Positions 1 through 4,783 of a stretch of 5,217 nucleotides of DNA are shown here, piece by piece. A program made the position numbers and the translations under genes. The stretch's first letter is position 1, and each line of letters opens with the position of its first letter. The notes under the pieces were generated by a model. The model saw only the letters and a program-made list of their open reading frames with translations, was not told the origin of the DNA and ran no database searches. Source of the DNA: Spirochaeta sp. (GTDB lineage: Bacteria; Spirochaetota; Spirochaetia; DSM-27196; Alkalispirochaetaceae); the NCBI GenBank assembly GCA_027859055.1, contig JAQIBO010000310.1:1-5217 (forward strand), given 5' to 3'.

Positions 1-75
1 GACCGCCTCGCCCACACGCCCTGGATATTTGAACTGAAAGGAGGGAGCAGACGGCGCCAAACACCCTTAGATTGA
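1..75 (+). CDS. Possible C-terminal tail of an unidentified gene
   Basis: Frame 1 is open from the window edge to a TGA at 73-75 and would encode 24 residues ending GGSRRRQTPLD. The stretch is GC-rich compared with the DNA that follows, which fits a gene end, but 24 codons are too few to identify a family or to exclude chance. No terminator hairpin with a T-tract follows the stop. The minus-strand frame open here gives a Cys/Arg/Trp-rich sequence that does not look like a protein. The sequence left of position 1 would decide it. Confidence 0.25.
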   Translation, partial: DRLAHTPWIFELKGGSRRRQTPLD

Positions 76-299
76 CAACAAACCTGCCGGCGCCCTATGC
101 TGGCTGACGCGAGGTTGCATACAGCCACAGGGTGGCAGGTTTGCTCCGGAATGGGTGGCAGGATTCAGCGGAATATCCACAGATCTGCTGGAACGACGAT
201 GCTATGGTACGTGGTATCGACGCGACTAAGTCGCAATGTCTGGCAAAATCGAGTTTCGTACTTGGCCTCCGATATACATCACAATTGGAGGAAAAACTT
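76..299. other. Non-coding stretch with short repeats upstream of the nuclease remnant
   Basis: No convincing gene is seen. A 68-codon open frame at 97-303 has a low-complexity, Arg/Trp/His-rich product with no family resemblance, and it runs through the ribosome binding site of the next gene. The stretch holds a perfect 10-bp inverted repeat (79-88 with 134-143), a 10-bp direct repeat GGGTGGCAGG (130-139 and 153-162), and a 13-bp palindrome, GCGACT-A-AGTCGC, at 222-234. It should also contain the promoter of the nuclease gene, but no convincing -35/-10 pair was found. Confidence 0.5.
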
Positions 300-302
300 G
301 TG
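287..302 (+). promoter_or_regulatory. Shine-Dalgarno and GTG start of the broken restriction endonuclease
   Basis: GGAGG at 287-291 lies 8 nt before GTG at 300-302. This is the only strong Shine-Dalgarno sequence seen before a gene start in the window. It marks the original start of the nuclease gene although the frame now stops after three codons (GTG AAC GTT TAA). The other genes here mostly lack such a site, which hints that the nuclease gene came from a lineage with different initiation habits. Confidence 0.6.
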
Positions 303-619
303 AACGTTTAAAATTCCGAACGCCGTTGTGCAGGAAACGGTAGCGGAAGAACCGCCGACGCTGTCGAAATACGCGAGCTGGATTGAGATTCCAATCGGCG
401 ATACTTCGAGCCTTGTCCGAACGTTTGAACAGACCATTCCGGACTGCAACGCCGTTGGAGGAATCCCAAGGTGTTGATGGGTACGTGGGTAATCAACCCG
501 TCTCGATCAAGCCTGAAACCTATAGGTTAAAACCAAGCCTCGCTGAGACGATCAATGTTCCTATCGTGTACTACGAAAAAAAGAAAGACGGTATCTCCGT
601 AACTGCTGATTTCCTGTGA
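300..619 (+). pseudogene. Restriction endonuclease remnant, MjaI-like (CTAG family), frameshifted and internally deleted
   Basis: Three reading frames together recall an MjaI-type type II restriction endonuclease. From GTG at 300 the frame gives MNV and stops. Removing one T from the TTT at 307-309 continues it as KIPNAVVQETVAEEPPTLSKYA (frame 1, 310-376), which resembles the family N-terminus. At about 372-382 the match jumps to frame 2, where residues beginning GLRFQSAIL and running through EESQGVDGYVG and PVSIKPETY to IVYYEKKKDG match the family C-terminus, ending at TGA 617-619. The D and S-I-K of GVDG...VSIKP are the likely PD-(D/E)XK catalytic core. About 100 residues of the middle, which normally include the conserved Asn/Gln-rich segment, appear to be missing. 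The family call rests on recalled motifs; the two lesions are read directly. The gene ends 2 bp from the convergent methyltransferase, a usual restriction-modification arrangement. The protein should be inactive. Confidence 0.72.
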
Positions 620-621
620 CC

Positions 622-1743
622 TTAGAGTCCAAAAGACAGCTGGTCTTGATTTGGCGACACCAGTTCGACACCATGGACAGGGGTACTGACTGGCGTAGCT
701 GGCCCGAGGGTTTTGTGTACGGTCTCATACCGAGATTCTCCGCTTTTTTTAATCTGTTCAACAGCCAAAAGCGTTAGGAACCTTTCTTGTTTGGTCATCA
801 CCCGGAATCCATGCGGTTCATTCGTGTATGCCAGCGAACGCCCCTTGTCCTCCTCGAATCGTTGAATGAACTGAAGGTGGTGTTCGCATCTCAGAAGTTG
901 CCTGTTGTTGATGCCCTCTGAAGCCGTTCGCATCGTGTCGTTTATCACGCCAGACAATTCAGAGTCGATTTCGACGTTCACGGAATTTCGACCACTGGCA
1001 ATGGCCGCGATCGCGGTCGTCCCTGTTCCCGCGAATGGATCTAACACTGTGTCAGCTTGTTGACTGTACATGTTGATCAAGCGGAAAGCGAGTTCGAAGG
1101 GGTACGCGCCACTGCGTTGTCTTGCATCTGAATTTGGCAGCGTTTGTCGCGTTCCCTTGAAGTCCCACAGGTCCGAAAACCAGACGTTGCGCTCCTCCCA
1201 AAAGAAGGCACTCCGTTGCCGGTGTTGTCGCTCGTTTCCTTTGAACACCCTTTTGTCGCCCATTCGAAACACCAAGATGTACTCGTGCTCAAGGGTCACA
1301 TATGCCCCAGAAGGAAGCATCCCAGAGCCCATGAACTTGTTGGGAGCATTTGTCTGTTTTCGCCAAATGATAGCAGGCAACGACTGAAAGCCAAGTCGCT
1401 CAAGACTAATGGTTATTCGCGAATGATTTGTATACAACCGGAAGTTTTCGCCAACCTTTCTGGTTGCGTCCCCAATGTTCACGCAGACGAAACCGCCGTC
1501 CCGGACGACCCGTGCACATTCATGCCACACCTGATCGAGTTGCACATGCATCAACTCGAATGCTCGCCTGCCGTCTCCACCAGAAATCTTGTCTGCAATT
1601 TGTGGATTCCTATCTGCAAATTGTGTGTCCCACATCTCAATCATCGGATACGGTGGAGAGGTTACTACGAGGTCCACAGAATCGTCGGCGAGAAAGGAAA
1701 GATCATCCGCAGCTTGAAATACGAAAACGTGGTCAGTTTTCAT
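622..1743 (-). CDS. Type II DNA methyltransferase, beta-class N4-cytosine type, probably CTAG-specific
   Basis: This 373-residue protein transfers a methyl group from S-adenosylmethionine to a DNA base. Motif IV, TSPPYP, is at residues 28-33 and comes before motif I, DPFAGTGTT, at 235-243; this order defines the beta class. The segment SGAYPFELAFRLI (211-223) is the helix normally found before motif I. The TSPPYPMIEMWDTQF stretch resembles the MjaI/MthZI type of m4C methylases that recognise CTAG. That specificity is inferred from this resemblance and from the adjacent MjaI-like nuclease remnant. The length is normal and no lesion is seen, so the enzyme is probably active as an orphan methylase. 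Residues after about 280 form a less conserved tail. It runs convergent to the broken nuclease with a 2-bp gap. No Shine-Dalgarno sequence precedes the ATG at 1743. Confidence 0.9.
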   Translation of the reverse strand: MKTDHVFVFQAADDLSFLADDSVDLVVTSPPYPMIEMWDTQFADRNPQIADKISGGDGRRAFELMHVQLDQVWHECARVVRDGGFVCVNIGDATRKVGENFRLYTNHSRITISLERLGFQSLPAIIWRKQTNAPNKFMGSGMLPSGAYVTLEHEYILVFRMGDKRVFKGNERQHRQRSAFFWEERNVWFSDLWDFKGTRQTLPNSDARQRSGAYPFELAFRLINMYSQQADTVLDPFAGTGTTAIAAIASGRNSVNVEIDSELSGVINDTMRTASEGINNRQLLRCEHHLQFIQRFEEDKGRSLAYTNEPHGFRVMTKQERFLTLLAVEQIKKSGESRYETVHKTLGPATPVSTPVHGVELVSPNQDQLSFGL

Positions 1744-1750
1744 CTCGATG

Positions 1751-1779
1751 ATCTTAACACTCTAACTCGACAAGTTGAA
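1751..1779 (-). promoter_or_regulatory. Weak candidate promoter of the methyltransferase gene
   Basis: On the minus strand TTCAAC (1774-1779), a 17-bp spacer and TAAGAT (1751-1756) form a poor -35/-10 pair, 3/6 and 4/6 to consensus. The -10 ends 7 nt before the ATG, so transcription would begin at or next to the start codon. The call depends mostly on the same spacing seen before other genes in the window. Confidence 0.25.
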
Positions 1780-2047
1780 CGGCCCCCGGTGTTGGGGCCC
1801 GCGCTATTTAGTCATAAAACAGGGGATATAGCCGAAATACTGTAGTTGAACCTTGAAAGAAAGGGGAGAGAATTTACCGCGGATATTTTCCATGGTAGAG
1901 AGAGTAGGGGGGGCCTGATCAGCGACATGGAACGTCGCTGTACCATCTTTCTATTGGAAATATGAAGGAATCATCCTGTTCAGAAAAGATCTTGCCAGCC
2001 GTTTGAAAACGAGTCTACTGCGCGTATGGTCGCAGGAAACGCGGTAC

Positions 2048-2075
2048 GACCGGAATATGTATATATTTTCCGGTC
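2048..2075. repeat. Perfect palindrome, likely operator of the antitoxin remnant
   Basis: Arms GACCGGAA (2048-2055) and TTCCGGTC (2068-2075) are perfect inverted repeats around a 12-bp AT-only-but-one centre (2056-2067) that is itself partly symmetric. The palindrome ends 9 bp before a TAAAAT -10 box and covers the place where the -35 should be, so a dimer bound here would block RNA polymerase. AbiEi-type antitoxins are known to repress their own promoters through inverted repeats; assigning this site to the remnant downstream is an inference. It is not a typical terminator because neither side has a T-tract. Confidence 0.55.
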
Positions 2076-2084
2076 AAAATAGGA

Positions 2085-2090
2085 TAAAAT
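2085..2090 (+). promoter_or_regulatory. -10 box of the antitoxin remnant
   Basis: TAAAAT matches the -10 consensus at 5 of 6 bases and ends 6 nt before the ATG at 2097, the spacing expected of a leaderless transcript. The -35 region (around 2062-2067) falls within the AT-rich centre of the palindrome and matches the consensus poorly, as is common for promoters helped or controlled by a bound protein. Confidence 0.4.
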
Positions 2091-2096
2091 AGCGAT

Positions 2097-2264
2097 ATGC
2101 AAAGTATTCACCAGAAGATACTTAGCAGGATCTACGGTACTGGTAGGGGTTGGTGTTTTTCCCAGATCGAGTTTTCTGATCTGGGGGTGCGGGCGATTTC
2201 TTGGACTGATTTTCATGTACACAGACCCAAGCTGTTACGGAAATCACCCGACTTTTACCGTTGA
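2097..2264 (+). pseudogene. Truncated DUF6088/AbiEi-like antitoxin, N-terminal fragment
   Basis: The 55-codon frame opens with MQSIHQKILSRIYGTGRGW and continues CFSQIEFSDLGVRA. This resembles the start of DUF6088/AbiEi-like antitoxin proteins, whose N-terminal winged helix typically reads I..kIl.RI.G.GRGWvF...DF.dLGsRaa. After about residue 33 the expected continuation (a second helix with ALSRL, then a GxIRRL..GLYdyP wing) is absent in every frame checked, and 22 unrelated residues lead to TGA at 2262-2264. The fragment therefore looks cut at about position 2196. Such antitoxins normally precede a nucleotidyltransferase toxin on the same strand; here an inverted, unrelated intact abiE pair lies instead. 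The hairpin CCCAGATC...GATCTGGG (2161-2185) lies wholly within these codons. The family call rests on motif memory, and a genuine short protein cannot be excluded. Confidence 0.6.
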
Positions 2265-2309
2265 GCTTACTGTTGTGTTTTCCGGGCATTCTGATGGCCC
2301 ACCCCGTAG

Positions 2310-3179
2310 CTACTCCCCGAGCATTTCGTTTCTGACATCGGCATAGATCCCGCGCAGGCGTGGAAGTAGGGTTTCTTGAAGGTCGGAAACGCCGGGGAAT
2401 TCTGTACCAATCCTCTTGAGAAATCGACTCCATTCAATGGTAAACCCGTCCGATCGCCAGTGCGCGACAGAGAGGCTTTCCGGGTTTTCCGGCATCGAGG
2501 TTCCTCGATGTTTGAATGTGTTCTTCGATGCCTGCACGACACGATCGTCGGGAAGTCCACCTTCAACGAGGAGTGAATACAAGTCGTATAGATCCTTATA
2601 CCGACTGTTGACGACACCAAGCGATACGACGGCTTCAAGCTTTTCTGCGGCCACTGTCTCATCGGAGTACGTTCGAATCGAGAAACTCCTGTTTCCGAGC
2701 AGAGTCCGATACGATTGTTCAACCGGTCCACCGGTAATGATATCTCCGAATCCCATATCGATTTGAAGGCGAGTCCTGGCTGAACCGAGATAAACGGTTA
2801 TGTTGCCGCGGATACCCCCGTGTTCGGTTTGGCCAACTATCGGTGCTACCGATATTGTATCCGCAACAAAGGAAAGACCATCTTCAATCTTGACGGTGCT
2901 CGCCGTCTGCAGGACTTCATCGAGAAGCTTGGTATGTTCACCAGTACCAAAGCCGAGTAGATCAATGTCTTTTGTCGGACGCGCGATTACGCCGTGGTGT
3001 TGGTAGAAAAGGAGTCCTCCTTTCAGAACGACGGAGTCTCCGTGCTCGGTCAGGACGACCCGGTGGAGCAGTCCCTCTTGTTTATACAACGTCAGAATAC
3101 GTTGAAACTGAATCCCCTCCTGCCTCGCCATATTAAGAAGTTTGTCTCGAACTGAGGCCGCCACATTGCTCGCGCTCAC
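2310..3179 (-). CDS. abiEii: AbiEii toxin, nucleotidyltransferase of type IV toxin-antitoxin system
   Basis: This 289-residue protein is an AbiEii-type toxin of the nucleotidyltransferase fold, a cytoplasmic enzyme that AbiEi neutralises without stable contact (type IV). The signature is VLKGGLLFYQ at residues 51-60, followed by ARPTKDIDLLGFG at 66-78, which holds the paired metal-binding aspartates D71 and D73. QIDMGFGD (139-146) supplies the next conserved acidic segment. The later conserved E-K pair (E179, K180) and SRYKDLYDLYSL (192-203) complete the usual order of motifs, so nothing essential appears lost. The start is GTG at 3179-3177, overlapping the antitoxin stop as GTGA, which implies translational coupling. 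No Shine-Dalgarno sequence is needed or obvious. The stop is TAG at 2312-2310; no clear terminator follows. The exact reaction (some relatives add nucleotides to tRNA, others are reported to bind GTP) cannot be read from the sequence. Confidence 0.9.
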   Translation of the reverse strand: MSASNVAASVRDKLLNMARQEGIQFQRILTLYKQEGLLHRVVLTEHGDSVVLKGGLLFYQHHGVIARPTKDIDLLGFGTGEHTKLLDEVLQTASTVKIEDGLSFVADTISVAPIVGQTEHGGIRGNITVYLGSARTRLQIDMGFGDIITGGPVEQSYRTLLGNRSFSIRTYSDETVAAEKLEAVVSLGVVNSRYKDLYDLYSLLVEGGLPDDRVVQASKNTFKHRGTSMPENPESLSVAHWRSDGFTIEWSRFLKRIGTEFPGVSDLQETLLPRLRGIYADVRNEMLGE

Positions 3180-3775
3180 GCGGAAATCCTCAGATGGGTT
3201 TGAACCGGGCCCTCTTCGTTCAGTTCACGGGCATATTTCAGAAGACGATCTATGCTTATGTCTCGTCCTGTGAGGTAGGTGCGGATCGCTTCGTTTACCA
3301 CGTCTTGCCCGAGAGTTCGTCGGAATCGAATGACGTCGCAGATCGTCTTTTCCCGATCGTAGATCCTGAACGTTCGCCCTTCGAGCTTCTCCTGCACGAT
3401 TCCCAGGTTATACCTGGGTGCCCCAAAGGTGAACCGCTTGATTGGAGGGAACTCCGGCGGGCGTATTCGATTGCCACGAGGAACAGCAACGTGGACGGAC
3501 GGAGGCTCATACGTCGACAGATCGTAGAATGTGAGAGCTGAGCCCAGGCAAACAACAGCGGTGGGTATTGCTATCTGGACTTCGAAATATCCCGCGGCAG
3601 TCTGCATGTCCTGGGCGATGTAAAGCCCCGGCTTAATGCGGACTATTCTTCCTTCATCGATCAGCGTGGAGATATATTTGTTGTGTATACCTGCGCGTTG
3701 AAAATCGGCGGTCCGAATGATACCAGCGTTTTCCCGGAGGTATCGATCTATCCGACTGCGGGTTTCTTCTTCCAT
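3176..3775 (-). CDS. abiEi: AbiEi antitoxin and autorepressor of type IV toxin-antitoxin system
   Basis: This 199-residue protein has an N-terminal winged helix-turn-helix (about residues 5-53) ending in the family hallmark GRIVRIKPGLYI (42-53). A C-terminal AbiEi antitoxin domain follows, with AVVCLGSALTFYDLST (73-88) and the typical YDREKTICDVIRFRR (139-153). It should counteract AbiEii and bind its own promoter. The start is ATG at 3775 (MEEETRSRIDRY). The open frame continues upstream to 4066, but that extension would run through the terminator and the tRNA gene and contains no protein-like sequence, so it is rejected. The ATG has no Shine-Dalgarno sequence and lies only 9 nt after a strong -10 box, suggesting a 2-3 nt leader. 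The stop overlaps the GTG of abiEii. Confidence 0.9.
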   Translation of the reverse strand: MEEETRSRIDRYLRENAGIIRTADFQRAGIHNKYISTLIDEGRIVRIKPGLYIAQDMQTAAGYFEVQIAIPTAVVCLGSALTFYDLSTYEPPSVHVAVPRGNRIRPPEFPPIKRFTFGAPRYNLGIVQEKLEGRTFRIYDREKTICDVIRFRRTLGQDVVNEAIRTYLTGRDISIDRLLKYARELNEEGPVQTHLRISA

Positions 3776-3782
3776 ATTCAAA

Positions 3783-3834
3783 GTATGATAACATCGACAA
3801 CAATAAAAGTAAACTGTAGCAGAAGTTATCACAC
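3783..3834. promoter_or_regulatory. Inverted-repeat operator bracketing the abiE promoter
   Basis: Two 13-bp arms, GTATGATAACATC (3783-3795) and GAAGTTATCACAC (3822-3834), are inverted copies agreeing at 11 of 13 positions with the common core TGATAAC. They lie 39 bp apart centre to centre. One covers the -10 and the other sits just upstream of the -35. AbiEi proteins are known to repress their operons by binding paired inverted repeats; assigning these arms to this AbiEi is inferred from position. Confidence 0.6.
3785..3813 (-). promoter_or_regulatory. abiE operon promoter
   Basis: On the minus strand TTTACT (3808-3813), a 17-bp spacer and TATCAT (3785-3790) match the sigma-70 type -35 and -10 at 4/6 and 5/6. 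Transcription would start near 3778, just before the ATG at 3775. The -10 lies inside one arm of the inverted repeat described in the next entry, so repressor binding would mask it. Confidence 0.65.
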
Positions 3835-3967
3835 TCAGTCCTGCCCGGACAGCGTGACAAAAACCACGCCGTAGTCTGCTGCCGAACTGGAGCCACTCGA
3901 TCCGGTCTTGAGCATTGGGAAACCCGGAATACCGGGCAGAACCGGATGGTTCAACGTGAAAATCAAT
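3835..3967. other. Short stretch open on both strands between abiE promoter and terminator; possible gene remnant
   Basis: On the minus strand a frame open through this stretch ends at a TGA (3837-3835). It gives GIPGFPMLKTGSSGSSS followed by AADYGVVFVTLSGQD, which has the look of a protein C-terminus. Its only ATG (3915) would give 26 residues, and it has no ribosome binding site. On the plus strand a 49-codon frame without a start ends at TAA 3967-3969, directly before the palindromic terminator. Neither resembles a family known to me. A small hairpin CCCGG-AATA-CCGGG is at 3923-3936. It may be the tail of a gene cut when the accessory DNA arrived. Confidence 0.25.
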
Positions 3968-3993
3968 AAGAGACCGCCCCGGGGCGGTCTCTT
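3968..3993 (-). terminator. Palindromic terminator downstream of tRNA-Val
   Basis: This is a perfect 26-bp palindrome with 13-bp arms, AAGAGACCGCCCC and its complement, and a GC-rich core. It lies 15 bp beyond the 3' end of the tRNA. On the minus strand it is followed by a T-rich run (ATTGATTTT) and on the plus strand by only TTT, after the stem's own CTCTT. It should terminate tRNA transcripts and could act in both directions, which would also insulate the tRNA from abiE. Confidence 0.75.
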
Positions 3994-4008
3994 TGGAATA
4001 GTGAAAGT

Positions 4009-4080
4009 TGGGCGTAACTGGATTTGAACCAGTGACTTCTACCGTGTGAAGGTAGCACTCTCCCACTGAGTTATACGCCC
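4009..4080 (-). tRNA. tRNA-Val (anticodon CAC)
   Basis: The minus strand folds into a complete 72-nt cloverleaf. It has a 7-bp acceptor stem GGGCGTA/TACGCCC, a D arm ACTC/GAGT, an anticodon stem CTACC/GGTAG around loop TTCACAC (anticodon CAC, reading the valine codon GTG), a 5-nt variable loop, and a T arm ACTGG/CCAGT around TTCAAAT. The discriminator base is A at 4009. CCA is not encoded (ACT follows), so CCA must be added by tRNA nucleotidyltransferase. The 3' end faces the abiE and restriction-modification side, which is the side where tRNA-targeting elements insert. Confidence 0.96.
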
Positions 4081-4092
4081 TCAGTCACCCGT

Positions 4093-4121
4093 AATATAGC
4101 GCAGCCGCGGCACTTGGACAA
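4093..4121 (-). promoter_or_regulatory. tRNA-Val promoter
   Basis: On the minus strand TTGTCC (4116-4121), a 17-bp spacer and TATATT (4093-4098) match the consensus at 4/6 and 5/6. The -10 ends 12 nt before the mature tRNA 5' end, leaving a short 5' leader for RNase P. Confidence 0.65.
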
Positions 4122-4159
4122 GCCCCGATTCCGCAACACGCTTCTCTACACAACCGCCC

Positions 4160-4188
4160 TTCACCAACCCCCGTTCCATTGATAGAAT
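4160..4188 (+). promoter_or_regulatory. Promoter of the STAS-domain gene
   Basis: TTCACC (4160-4165), a 17-bp spacer and TAGAAT (4183-4188) match the consensus at 4/6 and 5/6. The predicted transcription start near 4195 leaves a leader of about 7 nt before the ATG at 4202, too short for a Shine-Dalgarno sequence, and none is visible. Confidence 0.55.
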
Positions 4189-4201
4189 TGAATTCACGCA
4201 T

Positions 4202-4699
4202 ATGAATACCTCGACCGGCGTCCATTTTTTGCAGGACGGTGACAGACTGATACTCTTTGTCTTCGGACGCGTAACCGCAAACGAAGCGTACGCGCTCTAC
4301 CAGCAGCTTGCAACCTGGCTTGGCGATCACGCCACCGGCACCGTGTTCGTGGACATGGACCACACCAACTACATCGACAGCACCACCGTCGGCACGCTCA
4401 TAAAACTGCACAAACAACAGCGCGGCGGCCCCGGCGGCTTCTTCCTGTGCAACCTGTCACCCCAGGTTCGCGACGTCATAGAGAAAACCAAACTGGACCG
4501 CTACTTTTCCATTATCGAAAACACAGAACTGCATCAGCTTGAAGAACGCGCCCTGGAACGGATGCCGATCACCGGGCAGGGTGATCTCAACGCCGCCTTC
4601 GTCCTGGACGCTCACAACGACATCTGCGAGGTGGTTCCGGAGATGAAACCGCAGTTTGCAGGCCTTATCGACATTCTGGAGCAACAAATCGCCCGGTAA
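4202..4699 (+). CDS. STAS-domain protein (anti-sigma factor antagonist-like)
   Basis: This 165-residue cytoplasmic protein carries a STAS domain over about residues 5-115. It has an initial beta strand pair (GDRLILFVFGRVTANEA), the central strand GTVFVDMDHTNYIDS (46-60), and the conserved loop-helix IDSTTVGTLIKLHKQ (58-72). The helix LSPQVRDVIEKTKLDRYFSI (85-104) is typical of SpoIIAA/RsbV-like proteins. S60 and T61 sit where the regulatory phosphoserine lies in anti-sigma antagonists, so phosphorylation-controlled partner switching is possible. About 50 residues (116-165) extend beyond the usual domain and match nothing I recognise. No kinase or sigma gene is in the window, so the pathway is unknown. 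The start ATG follows a promoter with almost no leader. ribA follows after 84 bp with its own candidate promoter. Confidence 0.85.
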   Translation: MNTSTGVHFLQDGDRLILFVFGRVTANEAYALYQQLATWLGDHATGTVFVDMDHTNYIDSTTVGTLIKLHKQQRGGPGGFFLCNLSPQVRDVIEKTKLDRYFSIIENTELHQLEERALERMPITGQGDLNAAFVLDAHNDICEVVPEMKPQFAGLIDILEQQIAR

Positions 4700-4746
4700 C
4701 TCAAACCGGCCCACCGCGTCTCTGCGAAATAATATGAGAAATTGGT

Positions 4747-4776
4747 TTGACTTCCCGTATCCAACTCGAGTATTTT
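4747..4776 (+). promoter_or_regulatory. Candidate ribA promoter
   Basis: TTGACT (4747-4752, 5/6 to consensus), an 18-bp spacer and TATTTT (4771-4776, 4/6) precede ribA. The -10 ends 7 nt before the ATG at 4784, so the transcript would be leaderless. No FMN-riboswitch-like conserved structure fits in the 84-bp gap. Confidence 0.5.
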
Positions 4777-4783
4777 TCAGTCC

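Larger units (their letters stand above)
1744..2096. other. Gene-free stretch with inverted repeats between methyltransferase and antitoxin remnant
   Basis: No gene is supported here. Visible structures are a GC-rich hairpin with 6-bp arms GGCCCC/GGGGCC at 1781-1786 and 1794-1799, a 6-bp-arm repeat AGCGAC/GTCGCT at 1921-1926 and 1934-1939 lying inside a wider ATGGTA/TACCAT pair, and the palindrome at 2048-2075 annotated separately. A short frame beginning ATG at 1963 (MKESSCSEKILPAV) has neither ribosome binding site nor recognisable product. None of the hairpins is followed by a clear T-tract, so no terminator is called. Confidence 0.5.

Noticed and set aside
21..34. Partial copy of the tRNA T-arm (CTGGATATTTGAAC against CTGGATTTGAAC at 4018-4029) as an attachment site
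   Set aside because: It needs a 2-bp gap within 14 bases and the match ends on both sides; a real attachment repeat should extend without gaps to the tRNA 3' end.
97..303. 68-codon plus-strand frame as a gene
   Set aside because: There is no ribosome binding site, the composition is unlike a protein, and it overlaps the Shine-Dalgarno and start of the nuclease gene.
1144..1845. 233-codon plus-strand frame opposite the methyltransferase
   Set aside because: It is the antisense shadow of the methyltransferase, whose motifs are unmistakable; the plus-strand product has no recognisable family.
2161..2185. Hairpin CCCAGATC...GATCTGGG as a terminator
   Set aside because: The T-run precedes rather than follows the stem on the plus strand and is an A-run on the minus strand; the arms fall wholly within codons of the antitoxin remnant.
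1980..2222. 80-codon minus-strand frame downstream of abiEii
   Set aside because: It lies antisense to the antitoxin remnant and its operator, and its product shows no family features.
3776..4066. N-terminal extension of abiEi to an upstream ATG at 4066
   Set aside because: It would be translated through the tRNA-Val gene, its terminator and the abiE promoter; the antitoxin fold begins at the ATG at 3775.
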